Of a DNA stretch of 64,000 bases, positions 31,568 to 41,927 are shown one piece after another. The translations under genes were made by a program, and so were the position numbers. A model generated the notes under the pieces. That model did no database searches, was not told the DNA's origin, and saw only the letters and a list, made by a program, of their open reading frames with translations. The stretch is from Polynucleobacter sp. JS-JIR-5-A7 (GTDB lineage: Bacteria > Pseudomonadota > Gammaproteobacteria > Burkholderiales > Burkholderiaceae), in the NCBI RefSeq assembly GCF_018687935.1, contig NZ_CP061308.1, positions 53,561 to 117,560 of the forward strand, written 5' to 3'. The first letter of the stretch is position 1. Each line of letters starts with the position of its first letter.

Positions 31568-33904
31568 ATGGCGCTTCCCCCAAAAGACAAGCCGACGTTT
31601 AATCAACGTCCTATTCGTCAGCCCGACAGACGTCCACGTCAGCCTCGAGTCGATCCAGGCGCGCCACGTAAATCTTCTGGCAGCCCCCTTGTTAAAGCAT
31701 TACTCATTATTGGTGTAGCCGCGGCATTCGTGGTAACGCTGATATTGGGATACGCCTTTCTGATAGCCAAACCCAATTTGCCAAAAATTTCTGCATTAAC
31801 GGATTACAACCCCAAAACACCTTTGCGTATATATACGGCTGATAAGGTATTAATCGGTGAGTTTGGTGAAGAACGCCGCAAAGTCATTCCGTTGAGTGAA
31901 ATTCCAGCGAGCATGAAAAATGCTGTATTGGCTATTGAGGATGATCGCTTCTACTCTCATGGTGGCGTAGATTATGTGGGAATCATTCGGGCAGCAGCAA
32001 CTAATTTGCGAGGCAACCTTTCACAGGGTGCCTCTACTATTACGATGCAGGTTGCTCGTAATTTCTTCTTGAGTAATGAGAAAACCTTTAGCAGGAAAAT
32101 TTATGAAGTCTTGTTAGCCTGGGAAATTGAATCTCAGCTAACTAAGGATAAGATCCTTGAAATCTATATGAACCAAATTTTCTTGGGCCAGCGGGCATAT
32201 GGATTTTCTAGTGCAGCACAGATTTATTTCGGCAAGGACTTAAAAGATATCTCGATTGCAGAATCGGCGATGTTGGCCGGATTACCTAAAGCCCCTTCGG
32301 CATACAACCCAGTGACTAATTACAGGCGCGCAAAGATTCGTCAAGAATATATTTTGCAGCGCATGCGCGATCTTGGCTACATCAGTACTGAGCAATACCA
32401 AAAAGCAATGGCTGAGGAGTTGCGCATCCGTGGACTAGGTAATGAGTTTGCAGTGCGCGCAGATTTCCCTGCCGAGATGGTCCGCCAATTGCTGTTTAGT
32501 CAATACGGCGAAGCAATCTATTCTCAAGGGATCGATGTATACACCACCATCTTGAAGACCGACCAAGACGCCGCTTATAAAGCAGTGCGTCGTGGAATAT
32601 TCGAGTATGACCTGCGCCACGCATACCGTGGTCCAGAAGGCTTTATTGATTTACCTCAAGAGCAGGTGAAACGTCAGCGCGCTATCGACGAAGCCTTGTT
32701 AGCCTATCCTCAGTTGGATGACTTGCAGTCTGGTGTTGTGTTGGATGTAAAGCCAAAGGAAATGCAGGTGATGATTTCTACTGGCGACACTATCACGCTC
32801 AAGGGCGATGGCATGAAGTTAGCCACAGCTTCTTTGACTGACAGTACTCAGCCCAAAAAGCGTCTACGTCCAGGCGCAGTGGTGAGATTGCTATCGGACG
32901 GTGGTGTATGGAAACTGGCGCAATTGCCACAGGTTGAAGCTGCCTTTGTATCCATGAATGCAAATACGGGCGCGATTCTCTCCTTGGTAGGAGGGTTTGA
33001 TTTCCGTCGCAATCAATTTAATCACGTGACCCAGGCCTTACGTCAGCCAGGCTCTTCATTCAAGCCGTTTATTTATGCTGCAGCAATTGAAAAAGGTTTT
33101 ACGCCAAGCACGATGGTCAATGACGCGCCTTTATCCATAGGCAGCTTAGAGACTGGCAGCCAAGCGTGGGAGCCAAAAAACTACGATGGTAAATATGACG
33201 GCATGATGCGTTTGCGGAATGCTTTGGCCAAATCGAAGAACTTAGTATCCGTCCGTATTATTCGAGCTATTGGTCCCTCATATGCTCAGGAATTTATTCA
33301 ACGATTTGGTTTTGAGCCAGAGAAGCATCCACCTTATCTGACCATGGCTTTGGGTGCGGGATCAGTAACGCCTTTGCAAATGGCTTCCGCATATAGTGTG
33401 TTTGCAAATGGCGGTTATCGGGTAGATCCATTCTTGATCGATAAGATGGTTGATGCGAAAGGCACTATTTTGTTTGAAGCTAAACCAACACGCGTAGGCG
33501 ATGGTGCTCCTCGTGTTTTAGATGCTCGTACTGCCTTTGTGATGGATAGCATGCTGCAAGAAGTGACCAAGACAGGCACTGCTGCATCGGCCCGCGTCAA
33601 GCTTGGGCGCAACGATATTGCTGGTAAGACGGGCACTACTAATGAATCCCATGATGCCTGGTTTGCAGGTTACAACCCTCAAGTTGTTGCCATTGCTTGG
33701 ATTGGTTTTGATAAGCCAGCCAGTTTGGGTGATCGTGAAACAGGTGGCGGCCTTGCTTTACCAATGTGGATTGCTTATATGACGACCGCTTTGAGAGATT
33801 CTCCACAAGAATCACGTCCTGTTCCAGAAGGTGTAACGCAAGCGGATGGCGATTGGTTTATTCCTGAGTTCTCTCGCAGTGGTGGAGTACGCGAACTACA
33901 GTAG
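31568..33904 (+). CDS. mrcA: Penicillin-binding protein 1A
   Basis: Bifunctional peptidoglycan glycosyltransferase and transpeptidase. A Pro/Arg-rich cytoplasmic tail and one membrane segment (about 45-67) precede the family 51 glycosyltransferase (EDDRFYSHGGVDYVG, QGASTITMQVARNFFLS). The transpeptidase has catalytic Ser496 in SSFK (496-499), a KSKN motif and KTGT at 687-690. The 778 residues fit class A. It is divergent from the pilus-type locus, the standard ponA-pil arrangement of betaproteobacteria. Confidence 0.97.
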   Translation: MALPPKDKPTFNQRPIRQPDRRPRQPRVDPGAPRKSSGSPLVKALLIIGVAAAFVVTLILGYAFLIAKPNLPKISALTDYNPKTPLRIYTADKVLIGEFGEERRKVIPLSEIPASMKNAVLAIEDDRFYSHGGVDYVGIIRAAATNLRGNLSQGASTITMQVARNFFLSNEKTFSRKIYEVLLAWEIESQLTKDKILEIYMNQIFLGQRAYGFSSAAQIYFGKDLKDISIAESAMLAGLPKAPSAYNPVTNYRRAKIRQEYILQRMRDLGYISTEQYQKAMAEELRIRGLGNEFAVRADFPAEMVRQLLFSQYGEAIYSQGIDVYTTILKTDQDAAYKAVRRGIFEYDLRHAYRGPEGFIDLPQEQVKRQRAIDEALLAYPQLDDLQSGVVLDVKPKEMQVMISTGDTITLKGDGMKLATASLTDSTQPKKRLRPGAVVRLLSDGGVWKLAQLPQVEAAFVSMNANTGAILSLVGGFDFRRNQFNHVTQALRQPGSSFKPFIYAAAIEKGFTPSTMVNDAPLSIGSLETGSQAWEPKNYDGKYDGMMRLRNALAKSKNLVSVRIIRAIGPSYAQEFIQRFGFEPEKHPPYLTMALGAGSVTPLQMASAYSVFANGGYRVDPFLIDKMVDAKGTILFEAKPTRVGDGAPRVLDARTAFVMDSMLQEVTKTGTAASARVKLGRNDIAGKTGTTNESHDAWFAGYNPQVVAIAWIGFDKPASLGDRETGGGLALPMWIAYMTTALRDSPQESRPVPEGVTQADGDWFIPEFSRSGGVRELQ

Positions 33905-33916
33905 TTCGTCATCAGC

Positions 33917-34621
33917 ATGGCTCGGCAAGCTCGCACTGTCATACCTGGCCAAGCAATGCATGTGATGGTGCGTGGCAATAATCGCGAAACACTTTTCTTT
34001 AGCGATGATGATCGACGGATTTATTTGGAATGGTTGCGTCAAGCAGCAAAACAGTTTGCTTGCGCTGTTCATGCGTTTGCATTAATGCCAAATCATGTGC
34101 ATTTATTAATGACCCCCCAAAATGACGATTCATTGGCAAAGACAATGCAGTCTTTAGGTCGTCGCTATGCCCAGTACTTTAATCAACAGCATCATCGCTC
34201 TGGAACAATTTGGGAGGGGAGGTATCGTTCATCTCTCATTGACCCCAATTATTTTTTGCGTTGCCAGCGCTATATTGAGTTGAATCCAGTAAGGGCTGGA
34301 TATGAATCTAATCCTCAGGATTCAGTCTGGACTAGCTTTACCACTCATATTGGTGGAAATGCAGAACCGTGGCTGGTCGACCACCAGCATTTTTGGAAGT
34401 TGGGCAATACCCCCTTTGAGAGACAAATGAAGTGGGCCGAGTTTGTCAAAGAGGGCGCCCCTCACTGGGAAGACCAACAAATCACCGAATCTTTGGTCCG
34501 TTCAAAGCCTTGGATAAGCGATATTTATGCCAAAAAGCTATTTAAAGATACTCCTGAGTTAGTTCAGATTCGTACTAGAGGACGCCCAAAGAAAATAAAC
34601 CCTTTAAATACAAAAGGATAG
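33917..34621 (+). CDS. REP-associated tyrosine transposase (RAYT)
   Basis: Y1-type single-strand DNA transposase related to IS200/IS605 TnpA but usually immobile and tied to REP palindromes. The HUH motif is MPNHVHLL (His60, His62); the probable catalytic Tyr is Tyr119 in RYIELNPVRAG. The YFNQQHHRSGTIWEGRYRSSLI block is the family signature. A C-terminal extension (about 165-234) ends in basic RTRGRPKK, perhaps an AT-hook. It starts 12 bases after mrcA. An inverted repeat lies 40-97 bases beyond its stop. Confidence 0.9.
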   Translation: MARQARTVIPGQAMHVMVRGNNRETLFFSDDDRRIYLEWLRQAAKQFACAVHAFALMPNHVHLLMTPQNDDSLAKTMQSLGRRYAQYFNQQHHRSGTIWEGRYRSSLIDPNYFLRCQRYIELNPVRAGYESNPQDSVWTSFTTHIGGNAEPWLVDHQHFWKLGNTPFERQMKWAEFVKEGAPHWEDQQITESLVRSKPWISDIYAKKLFKDTPELVQIRTRGRPKKINPLNTKG

Positions 34622-34660
34622 GGTTTATTGAGTAGTATTTGAAGTGCTGCTTACCTCGAG

Positions 34661-34715
34661 TCTGTCCCTAATTAAAAAACGGATTATGGTTTTGCCTGAA
34701 AATAATCGGGACAGA
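34661..34715. repeat. Inverted repeat downstream of the RAYT gene
   Basis: TCTGTCCC (34661-34668) and GGGACAGA (34708-34715) are perfect 8-base inverted copies, separated by 39 AT-rich bases and flanked by further GAGT/AGTC bases. CTGTCCC/GGGACAG ends are commonly found beside RAYT-type transposases, so this may be the cognate palindrome or element end. Only this one pair was noticed outside coding DNA here. Confidence 0.55.
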
Positions 34716-34730
34716 GTCATTTTATTTCTA

Positions 34731-34759
34731 TTGCATCGGTATGGGTATTCCCCTATATT
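34731..34759 (+). promoter_or_regulatory. Promoter for gltB
   Basis: TTGCAT (34731-34736) and TATATT (34754-34759) with a 17-base spacer, ending 45 bases before the gltB ATG. It lies just outside the inverted repeat behind the RAYT gene. Sequence match only; no regulator site was recognised. Confidence 0.6.
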
Positions 34760-34804
34760 TGATCCTCCAAAAGTTATTAGGCCTTTGTCGCCCTCGGAAA
34801 TACT

Positions 34805-37800
34805 ATGACCACACAACTCAATTCAGTTCTTCGTCCTATTGCTCAAGGTTTATATGACCCATGCAATGAGCATGACGCTTGCGGCGTAGGTTTTGTTGCC
34901 CACATCAAGGGTAAAAAATCACACGAGATTGTTTCTCAGGGCCTGCAGATTTTGGAGAACTTAGATCACCGGGGCGCTGTTGGTGCTGACCCACTGATGG
35001 GTGACGGTGCAGGAATTTTGATTCAGATCCCAGATACTTTGTATCGCGAGGAGATGGCCAAGCAAGGAGTCGCATTACCTCCATACGGCGAGTATGGCGT
35101 TGGCATGATTTTCTTGCCAAAAGAAAATGCATCACGTTTGGCTTGCGAGCAAGAGTTAGAGCGCACTGTGCGTTTAGAAGGTCAGGTTGTTTTAGGTTGG
35201 AGAGATGTGCCGGTAGATGTGAAGTTGCCGATGTCTCCAACGGTGCAAATGACAGAGCCATTCATTCGTCAAATTTTTATCGGTCGCGGGCGCGACATCA
35301 TGACAACGGATGCATTGGAGCGCAAGTTATATGTGATTCGTAAAACAGCAAGTCATGCTATTCAAGATTTGCATTTGAAGCATGGCAAAGAATATTTCGT
35401 AGCATCGATGTCTGCACGGACGATTGTGTACAAAGGTTTGTTATTAGCAAATCAAGTAGGTGCGTACTATCAAGATTTACAGGATCAGCGGACTGTATCT
35501 GCTTTAGCCCTAGTACATCAACGCTTCTCTACCAACACCTTCCCAGCTTGGGAGTTGGCTCACCCATACCGCATGATTGCGCACAATGGTGAGATCAACA
35601 CAGTTAAGGGTAACGTGAATTGGGTTAATGCACGTGAAGGTGCAATCAGCTCCCCAGTGCTCGGTGATGACTTAAAAAAACTCTGGCCACTCATTTATCC
35701 AGGTCAGTCTGATACTGCCTGCTTTGATAACTGCTTAGAGTTATTGGTAATGTCTGGCTATCCATTGGCACAAGCCATGATGATGATGATTCCTGAGGCA
35801 TGGGAACAACATACCTTGATGGATGACAACCGCCGCGCATTTTATGAATACCACGCAGCCATGATGGAGCCATGGGATGGCCCTGCTGCAATGGCATTTA
35901 CTGATGGTCGTCAAATTGGTGCAACTTTGGATCGCAATGGTTTGCGCCCAGCACGTTATTACGTAACGGATGATGACTTGGTCATCATGGCTTCTGAGGC
36001 TGGCGTGTTAGCAATTCCTGAAAGCAAGATTGTTCAAAAATGGCGCCTGCAACCAGGCAAGATGTTCATGATCGATATGGAACAAGGTCGCATCATTGAT
36101 GACATTGAACTTAAGAATGCTGTCTCTAAAGCCAAGCCCTACAAGAGCTGGATTGATGCAGTGCGCGTGAAGTTGGATGAAGTGGATGCCAGCAAAGCAG
36201 ACTTAATCGATGAGAAGACAACCATTCGTCCGGCAGCAAAATTACTCGATCGCCAACAAGCGTTTGGTTATACCCAAGAAGATATCAAATACCTGATGGC
36301 TCCAATGGCCATGAATGGTGAAGAGGCGATTGGTTCAATGGGTAATGACAGTCCGTTGGCTGTTCTCTCAAACAAGAACAAGCCTCTCTATAACTACTTC
36401 AAACAATTGTTTGCGCAGGTCACCAATCCGCCGATTGATCCAATCCGCGAAAACATGGTGATGTCTTTGGTTTCTTTCATTGGGCCTAAGCCTAATTTGT
36501 TAGATACCAACAATATCAATCCTCCAATGCGTTTAGAGGTGAGTCAGCCGATTTTAGATTTTGATGACATCACTAAGATTCGTCACATTGGTCACTACAC
36601 CAATGGTAAGTTCCGTTCTTATGAGTTAGACATTTGCTATCCAGCAGCATGGGGTAAAGCCGGTATCGAAGCGCGCTTAGCATCTTTGTGTGCGGAAGCT
36701 GCTGACGCCGTTCGTTCTGGTTACAACATCTTGATCGTCAGCGATCGTCAAGTGGATGAGAAGCACGTTGCTATTCCTGCATTGTTGGCGACTTCAGCAA
36801 TTCACCAGCACTTGGTTCAAAAAGGTTTGCGTACCAGCGTTGGTCTCGTAGTAGAGACCGGCAGTGCGCGCGAGACACACCACTTTGCGCTCTTGGCGGG
36901 TTATGGTGCGGAAGCTATTCATCCATACCTCGCACTGGAAACTTTGGCTGAGATGGCTAAAGGCTTGTCAGGAGATTTATCTGCTGAAAAAGCCGTGAAA
37001 AACTTCGTGAAAGCAGTTGGTAAGGGCTTGCAAAAAGTCATGTCCAAGATGGGCATCTCTACCTACATGTCTTATACCGGCTCACAGATTTTTGAAGCAA
37101 TCGGCCTAAACCACGACATCATTGATCAGTACTTTAAAGGCACTCCATCTAATGTTGGTGGTATCGGCGTATTTGAAGTGGCTGAGGAAGCTTTGCGCAT
37201 GCACGGCGCTGCATTTGGTAACGATCCAGTATTGACCAATATGTTGGATGCTGGTGGTGAATATGCATTCCGTATTCGTGGTGAGGACCATATGTGGACG
37301 CCTGACACGATTGCGAAGTTGCAACACTCTACTCGCACTGGTGCGGAGAAGGGCTACCAGACTTATAAAGAGTACGCCAACATTATTAATGACCAAACTA
37401 AGCGTCAGATGACTTTGCGTGGTTTGTTTGAGTTCAAGCTTGATCCAAGTAAAGCTATTCCATTGGATGAAGTTGAGTCTGCAAAAGAAATCGTTAAACG
37501 TTTTGCAACAGGTGCGATGTCTTTGGGTTCGATCTCTACTGAAGCACACGCTACTTTAGCGATTGCGATGAATCGTATTGGCGGTAAATCCAATACGGGA
37601 GAAGGTGGCGAAGATCCTAATCGTTATGTAAATGAACTCAAAGGTATCCCAATCAAGAAGGGCGAAACCCTCTCTAGCATCCTAGGCAGTGATGTCGTTG
37701 AAGCTAATATTCCATTGCTTGATGGCGACTCATTACGCTCTAAGATTAAACAAGTAGCTTCTGGTCGTTTTGGCGTCACTACTGAGTATCTCCGTTCGGC

Positions 37801-39550
37801 TGATCAAATTCAGATCAAGATGGCGCAAGGTGCAAAGCCAGGTGAGGGCGGTCAATTACCAGGCGGAAAAGTATCTGACTACATTGGTAAGTTGCGTTTC
37901 TCTGTACCGGGCGTTGGCTTGATTTCTCCTCCTCCACACCATGACATTTATTCAATTGAAGATATCGCTCAGTTGATTCACGATTTAAAAAACGTGAATC
38001 CAAAAGCCGACGTTTCAGTCAAGTTGGTTTCTGAAGTAGGTGTTGGTACGGTTGCTGCTGGCGTTGCTAAGGCCAAAGCAGATCACGTTGTGATTGCTGG
38101 TCATGATGGCGGTACTGGCGCTTCACCACTGTCTTCTATTAAGCATGCAGGTTCACCATGGGAACTCGGGTTAGCTGAAACTCAGCAAACCTTGGTTCTA
38201 AATGGGTTACGTAGCCGTATTCGTGTTCAGGCTGACGGCCAAATGAAGACGGGTCGCGATGTGGTAATTGGCGCTTTATTGGGGGCAGATGAGTTCGGTT
38301 TTGCAACAGCTCCATTGGTAGTTGAGGGTTGCATCATGATGCGTAAGTGTCATTTGAATACCTGCCCAGTAGGTGTTGCTACTCAAGACCCAGAACTCCG
38401 TAAGAAGTTTTCTGGTAAACCTGAGCATGTTGTGAACTTCTTCTTCTTTATCGCAGAAGAAGCACGCGAGATCATGGCGCAATTGGGTATTCGTAAGTTC
38501 GATGACTTGATTGGTCGTGTTGATTTGTTAGATACCCGTAAGGGCATTGAGAACTGGAAGGTACATGGTCTGGACTTCAGCAAGATCTTTGCTGAACCTC
38601 AAGTGGCTGCAGACGTTCCACGTTATCAAGTGCTCAATCAAGATCATGGTTTGGCAAGTGCGCTTGACAATATTTTGATTGAGAAGAGTGAGCCTGCCTT
38701 AGAGCGTGGTGAGAAAGTCTCTTTCATTGTCTCAGTCAAGAACGTGAACCGTACAGTAGGTGCAATGCTCTCTGGTGAGGTGGCACAGCGCTATGGGCAT
38801 GCTGGCTTACCTGATGACACAATTCATATTCAGTTGAATGGCACTGCCGGTCAAAGTTTCGCGGCGTTTTTGGCTCGCGGTATTACCCTCGATCTAGTCG
38901 GCGATGGAAATGACTACGTTGGTAAAGGTTTATCCGGCGGTCGCGTCATTGTTCGTGCTCCACATGAGTTCCGTGGCGATACGGCGAAGAACATCATTGT
39001 TGGCAACACTGTTCTGTACGGTGCAATCGCTGGTGAAGCATTCTTTAATGGCGTTGCTGGTGAACGTTTCGCAGTTCGTAACTCTGGTGCTACTACAGTT
39101 GTTGAAGGTACTGGTGACCATGGTTGTGAGTACATGACTGGTGGAACCGTAGTCGTGTTGGGTACAACAGGTCGTAATTTTGCTGCCGGCATGAGCGGCG
39201 GTATTGCTTATGTCTATGACGAAGATGGTTTATTCGATAAGCGTTGCAATACCAGCATGGCGACTTTGGAAAAAGTACTTCCTTCTGCCGAACAGAGCGC
39301 CAAGATGCCGAAGTCTGAGTGGCATGCTCCTGTCGATGTTAAAGATGGTGGCGAGCGCTTAACAGACGAACAAATCTTGAAGAGCTTGATTGAGCGTCAT
39401 TTCCGCTATACCGGTTCAGAGCGCGCTAAAGCAATCTTGGCTGATTGGGAAAATGCCCGCGGTCGTTTTATGAAGGTTCTCCCCACTGAGTACAAGCGTG
39501 CTTTAGGTGAGTTGTGGGAAAAGTCTCAGAAAAAGACGGTGGCAGCTTAA
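34805..39550 (+). CDS. gltB: Glutamate synthase (NADPH) large subunit
   Basis: Makes two glutamates from glutamine and 2-oxoglutarate with the small subunit. The short N-terminal propeptide ends before Cys26 (ACGVGF), the glutaminase nucleophile. Order: class II amidotransferase domain (to about 430), central domain, FMN-binding synthase domain (about 850-1250) with the 3Fe-4S ligands Cys1176, Cys1182 and Cys1187 (CIMMRKCHLNTC), then the GXGXG beta-helix domain (about 1290-1500). At 1581 residues it is full length. gltD follows after 54 bases. Confidence 0.98.
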   Translation: MTTQLNSVLRPIAQGLYDPCNEHDACGVGFVAHIKGKKSHEIVSQGLQILENLDHRGAVGADPLMGDGAGILIQIPDTLYREEMAKQGVALPPYGEYGVGMIFLPKENASRLACEQELERTVRLEGQVVLGWRDVPVDVKLPMSPTVQMTEPFIRQIFIGRGRDIMTTDALERKLYVIRKTASHAIQDLHLKHGKEYFVASMSARTIVYKGLLLANQVGAYYQDLQDQRTVSALALVHQRFSTNTFPAWELAHPYRMIAHNGEINTVKGNVNWVNAREGAISSPVLGDDLKKLWPLIYPGQSDTACFDNCLELLVMSGYPLAQAMMMMIPEAWEQHTLMDDNRRAFYEYHAAMMEPWDGPAAMAFTDGRQIGATLDRNGLRPARYYVTDDDLVIMASEAGVLAIPESKIVQKWRLQPGKMFMIDMEQGRIIDDIELKNAVSKAKPYKSWIDAVRVKLDEVDASKADLIDEKTTIRPAAKLLDRQQAFGYTQEDIKYLMAPMAMNGEEAIGSMGNDSPLAVLSNKNKPLYNYFKQLFAQVTNPPIDPIRENMVMSLVSFIGPKPNLLDTNNINPPMRLEVSQPILDFDDITKIRHIGHYTNGKFRSYELDICYPAAWGKAGIEARLASLCAEAADAVRSGYNILIVSDRQVDEKHVAIPALLATSAIHQHLVQKGLRTSVGLVVETGSARETHHFALLAGYGAEAIHPYLALETLAEMAKGLSGDLSAEKAVKNFVKAVGKGLQKVMSKMGISTYMSYTGSQIFEAIGLNHDIIDQYFKGTPSNVGGIGVFEVAEEALRMHGAAFGNDPVLTNMLDAGGEYAFRIRGEDHMWTPDTIAKLQHSTRTGAEKGYQTYKEYANIINDQTKRQMTLRGLFEFKLDPSKAIPLDEVESAKEIVKRFATGAMSLGSISTEAHATLAIAMNRIGGKSNTGEGGEDPNRYVNELKGIPIKKGETLSSILGSDVVEANIPLLDGDSLRSKIKQVASGRFGVTTEYLRSADQIQIKMAQGAKPGEGGQLPGGKVSDYIGKLRFSVPGVGLISPPPHHDIYSIEDIAQLIHDLKNVNPKADVSVKLVSEVGVGTVAAGVAKAKADHVVIAGHDGGTGASPLSSIKHAGSPWELGLAETQQTLVLNGLRSRIRVQADGQMKTGRDVVIGALLGADEFGFATAPLVVEGCIMMRKCHLNTCPVGVATQDPELRKKFSGKPEHVVNFFFFIAEEAREIMAQLGIRKFDDLIGRVDLLDTRKGIENWKVHGLDFSKIFAEPQVAADVPRYQVLNQDHGLASALDNILIEKSEPALERGEKVSFIVSVKNVNRTVGAMLSGEVAQRYGHAGLPDDTIHIQLNGTAGQSFAAFLARGITLDLVGDGNDYVGKGLSGGRVIVRAPHEFRGDTAKNIIVGNTVLYGAIAGEAFFNGVAGERFAVRNSGATTVVEGTGDHGCEYMTGGTVVVLGTTGRNFAAGMSGGIAYVYDEDGLFDKRCNTSMATLEKVLPSAEQSAKMPKSEWHAPVDVKDGGERLTDEQILKSLIERHFRYTGSERAKAILADWENARGRFMKVLPTEYKRALGELWEKSQKKTVAA

Positions 39551-39604
39551 GCGGCTTAAGTAAACAGATAGACGGATATTAAGAAAAGATACTAAGGATT
39601 AGAT

Positions 39605-41068
39605 ATGGGTAAGGTCACTGGATTTATGGAGTTTGAGCGCGTCGATGAGACATACGAAGCGCCCACTAAACGTCTCCACCACTACAAAGAATTCGTTGTA
39701 GCGTTAACTGACGAAGAAGCCAAAGTTCAGGGCGCGCGTTGTATGGACTGTGGTATTCCGTTCTGTAATAACGGCTGCCCAGTGAATAACATCATTCCAG
39801 ACTTCAACGACTTAGTGTTTCATAACGATTGGAAGAATGCCTTAGATGTTTTGCAGTCTACTAATAATTTCCCAGAATTTACGGGTCGTATTTGTCCAGC
39901 ACCTTGCGAAGCTGCTTGTACATTAGGCATTAATCGTGCACCCGTTGGCATTAAGTCCATTGAGCACGCCATTATTGATAAGGGCTGGGAAAGCGGCTGG
40001 GTAAAACCGCAACCCTCTAAATCGAAGACTGGCAAGAAGGTAGCGATTGTTGGTGGTGGTCCTGCAGGTATGGCAGCCGCCCAACAATTAGCGCGCGTTG
40101 GTCATGACGTGACCGTGTTTGAGAAGAACGATCGCGTTGGTGGTTTATTGCGCTATGGTATTCCAGATTTCAAAATGGAGAAGTGGCTGATTGATCGTCG
40201 TGTAGAGCAGATGCAGGCCGAAGGCGTGAAATTTGAAACAGGCGTTTTTGTTGGTAAAGAAGCCATGGGTGCAGAAGTAAAAAATTACTCTACCAAGACT
40301 GTTTCGCCTGAGCAGTTAATGAAAGATTTTGATGCAGTGGTCATTACTGGTGGCGCTGAGCAACCACGTGATCTGCCAGTACCGGGTCGTGAATTGGCTG
40401 GTGTGCACTATGCATTGGATTTCTTGATTCCCCAAAACAAAGAAAATGCAGGTGACTTTAAGAACGAAATTCGTGCAACCGATAAACATGTTGTCGTGAT
40501 TGGTGGCGGCGATACGGGTTCTGATTGCGTGGGGACATCAAACCGTCATGGCGCGACCAAGATCACTCAGTTTGAGCTGCTTCCTCAGCCGCCAGAAGAA
40601 GAGAACAAGCCATTGGTATGGCCTTATTGGCCAACCAAGTTGCGCACATCTTCTTCGCACGAAGAAGGTTGTGATCGTGATTGGTCAGTGGGAACCAAAC
40701 GTTTTGAAGGTAAAAACGGTAAGGTAGAAAAATTGATCGGTGTTCGTTTGGAGTGGAAAGACGGCAAGATGACCGAAGTTCCCAATACTGAATTTGAGAT
40801 CAAGGCAGATTTGGTACTTTTAGCTATGGGCTTTGTATCACCAGTTCAGCAAGTACTCAATGCATTTGGCGTTGACAAAGATACTCGTGGCAATGCTAAA
40901 GCTACGGTAGATGGTCAAAATGCCTATCAAACTAACGTTTCTAAGGTTTTTGCTGCGGGGGATATGCGCCGCGGTCAATCCTTAGTAGTTTGGGCAATTC
41001 GTGAAGGTCGCCAATGCGCCCAAGCAGTAGACCAGTACTTAATGGGGTCATCTGTTTTACCCCGATAA
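39605..41068 (+). CDS. gltD: Glutamate synthase small subunit
   Basis: Flavoprotein that takes electrons from NADPH and feeds them through 4Fe-4S clusters to the large subunit. The N-terminal Cys clusters CMDCGIPFCNNGCPVNN and CPAPCEAAC coordinate the clusters; the FAD fold is KKVAIVGGGPAGMAAAQQLAR, the NADPH fold is HVVVIGGGDTGSDCVG, and the C-terminal FAD contact is VFAAGDMRRGQSLVVWAIREGR. The 487 residues match the family. mlaF starts 10 bases after its stop, so readthrough into the Mla genes is likely. Confidence 0.97.
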   Translation: MGKVTGFMEFERVDETYEAPTKRLHHYKEFVVALTDEEAKVQGARCMDCGIPFCNNGCPVNNIIPDFNDLVFHNDWKNALDVLQSTNNFPEFTGRICPAPCEAACTLGINRAPVGIKSIEHAIIDKGWESGWVKPQPSKSKTGKKVAIVGGGPAGMAAAQQLARVGHDVTVFEKNDRVGGLLRYGIPDFKMEKWLIDRRVEQMQAEGVKFETGVFVGKEAMGAEVKNYSTKTVSPEQLMKDFDAVVITGGAEQPRDLPVPGRELAGVHYALDFLIPQNKENAGDFKNEIRATDKHVVVIGGGDTGSDCVGTSNRHGATKITQFELLPQPPEEENKPLVWPYWPTKLRTSSSHEEGCDRDWSVGTKRFEGKNGKVEKLIGVRLEWKDGKMTEVPNTEFEIKADLVLLAMGFVSPVQQVLNAFGVDKDTRGNAKATVDGQNAYQTNVSKVFAAGDMRRGQSLVVWAIREGRQCAQAVDQYLMGSSVLPR

Positions 41069-41078
41069 TATTGGGGAT

Positions 41079-41927
41079 ATGAATAGTCCTCGGCCAAGCT
41101 CATTGGATGTCAAAAAATCTCTAGGTGAAATTGTCGTCTCTATTAAAGACGTCAACTTCTCCTATGCCCCTGGCGAGCGACAAATTTTGTCAGGGCTCAA
41201 TATGGAGTTCCGTCGTGGCCAGGTAGTTGCCGTAATGGGCGGATCTGGCTGTGGCAAGACGACGATTCTGCGTTTAATTGGTGGTCAATTCACCGCCCAA
41301 TCTGGACAGGTCTTATTCGAAGGTCAGGATATTGGCAAGATGAGTAGCAAGGAATTAATGGCTGCCCGTCGTCGCATGGGAATGCTTTTTCAATTCGGCG
41401 CCTTGTTTACCGATCTGAGTGTTTTTGAAAACGTCGCATTTCCATTGCGTGAACATACCGATTTAAGTGAAGAGCTTTTGCGCTCACTCGTACTCATGAA
41501 ATTAAATGCAGTCGGTTTGCGTGGCGCACGCGATTTAATGCCCTCGCAAATTTCGGGTGGTATGGCAAGACGAGTGGCCCTGGCTAGAGCAATTGCATTA
41601 GATCCTCCGCTCATCATGTACGACGAGCCCTTTGCAGGCTTGGATCCCATTTCTTTGGGCATTACAGCCAGGCTCATTCGCGATCTGAACAATGCCCTGG
41701 GAGCCACGAGTTTATTAGTTACACACGATGTTGAAGAAACCTTTGAGATTGCAGATTATGTGTATTTCATTGCGAATGGCAGCATTGGTGCGCAAGGCAC
41801 ACCCGAGGAATTAAGTCGCTCCACAGATCCTTTTGTCAGACAGTTTTTAGACGCCGCGCCTGATGGTCCGGTGCCATTTCATTACCCGGGCCAAAGCTTG
41901 GAAGAAGATTTTGGAGTGAGGACTTGA
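41079..41927 (+). CDS. mlaF: Mla ABC transporter ATPase MlaF
   Basis: ATPase of the MlaFEDB inner-membrane complex that moves phospholipids between the outer-membrane shuttle and the inner membrane. Walker A is GGSGCGKTT (54-62), the signature is ISGGMARRVALARAIA, Walker B is LIMYDEPFAGLDP, and the switch His is in VTHDVEE. The 282 residues are close to family size (269). It begins the F-E-D-A-C-B series, with its stop overlapping the mlaE start. Confidence 0.95.
   Translation: MNSPRPSSLDVKKSLGEIVVSIKDVNFSYAPGERQILSGLNMEFRRGQVVAVMGGSGCGKTTILRLIGGQFTAQSGQVLFEGQDIGKMSSKELMAARRRMGMLFQFGALFTDLSVFENVAFPLREHTDLSEELLRSLVLMKLNAVGLRGARDLMPSQISGGMARRVALARAIALDPPLIMYDEPFAGLDPISLGITARLIRDLNNALGATSLLVTHDVEETFEIADYVYFIANGSIGAQGTPEELSRSTDPFVRQFLDAAPDGPVPFHYPGQSLEEDFGVRT

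Noticed and set aside
37106..37549. 147-codon minus-strand frame inside gltB
   Set aside because: Shadow of the FMN-domain region of gltB; the plus-strand reading is certain.
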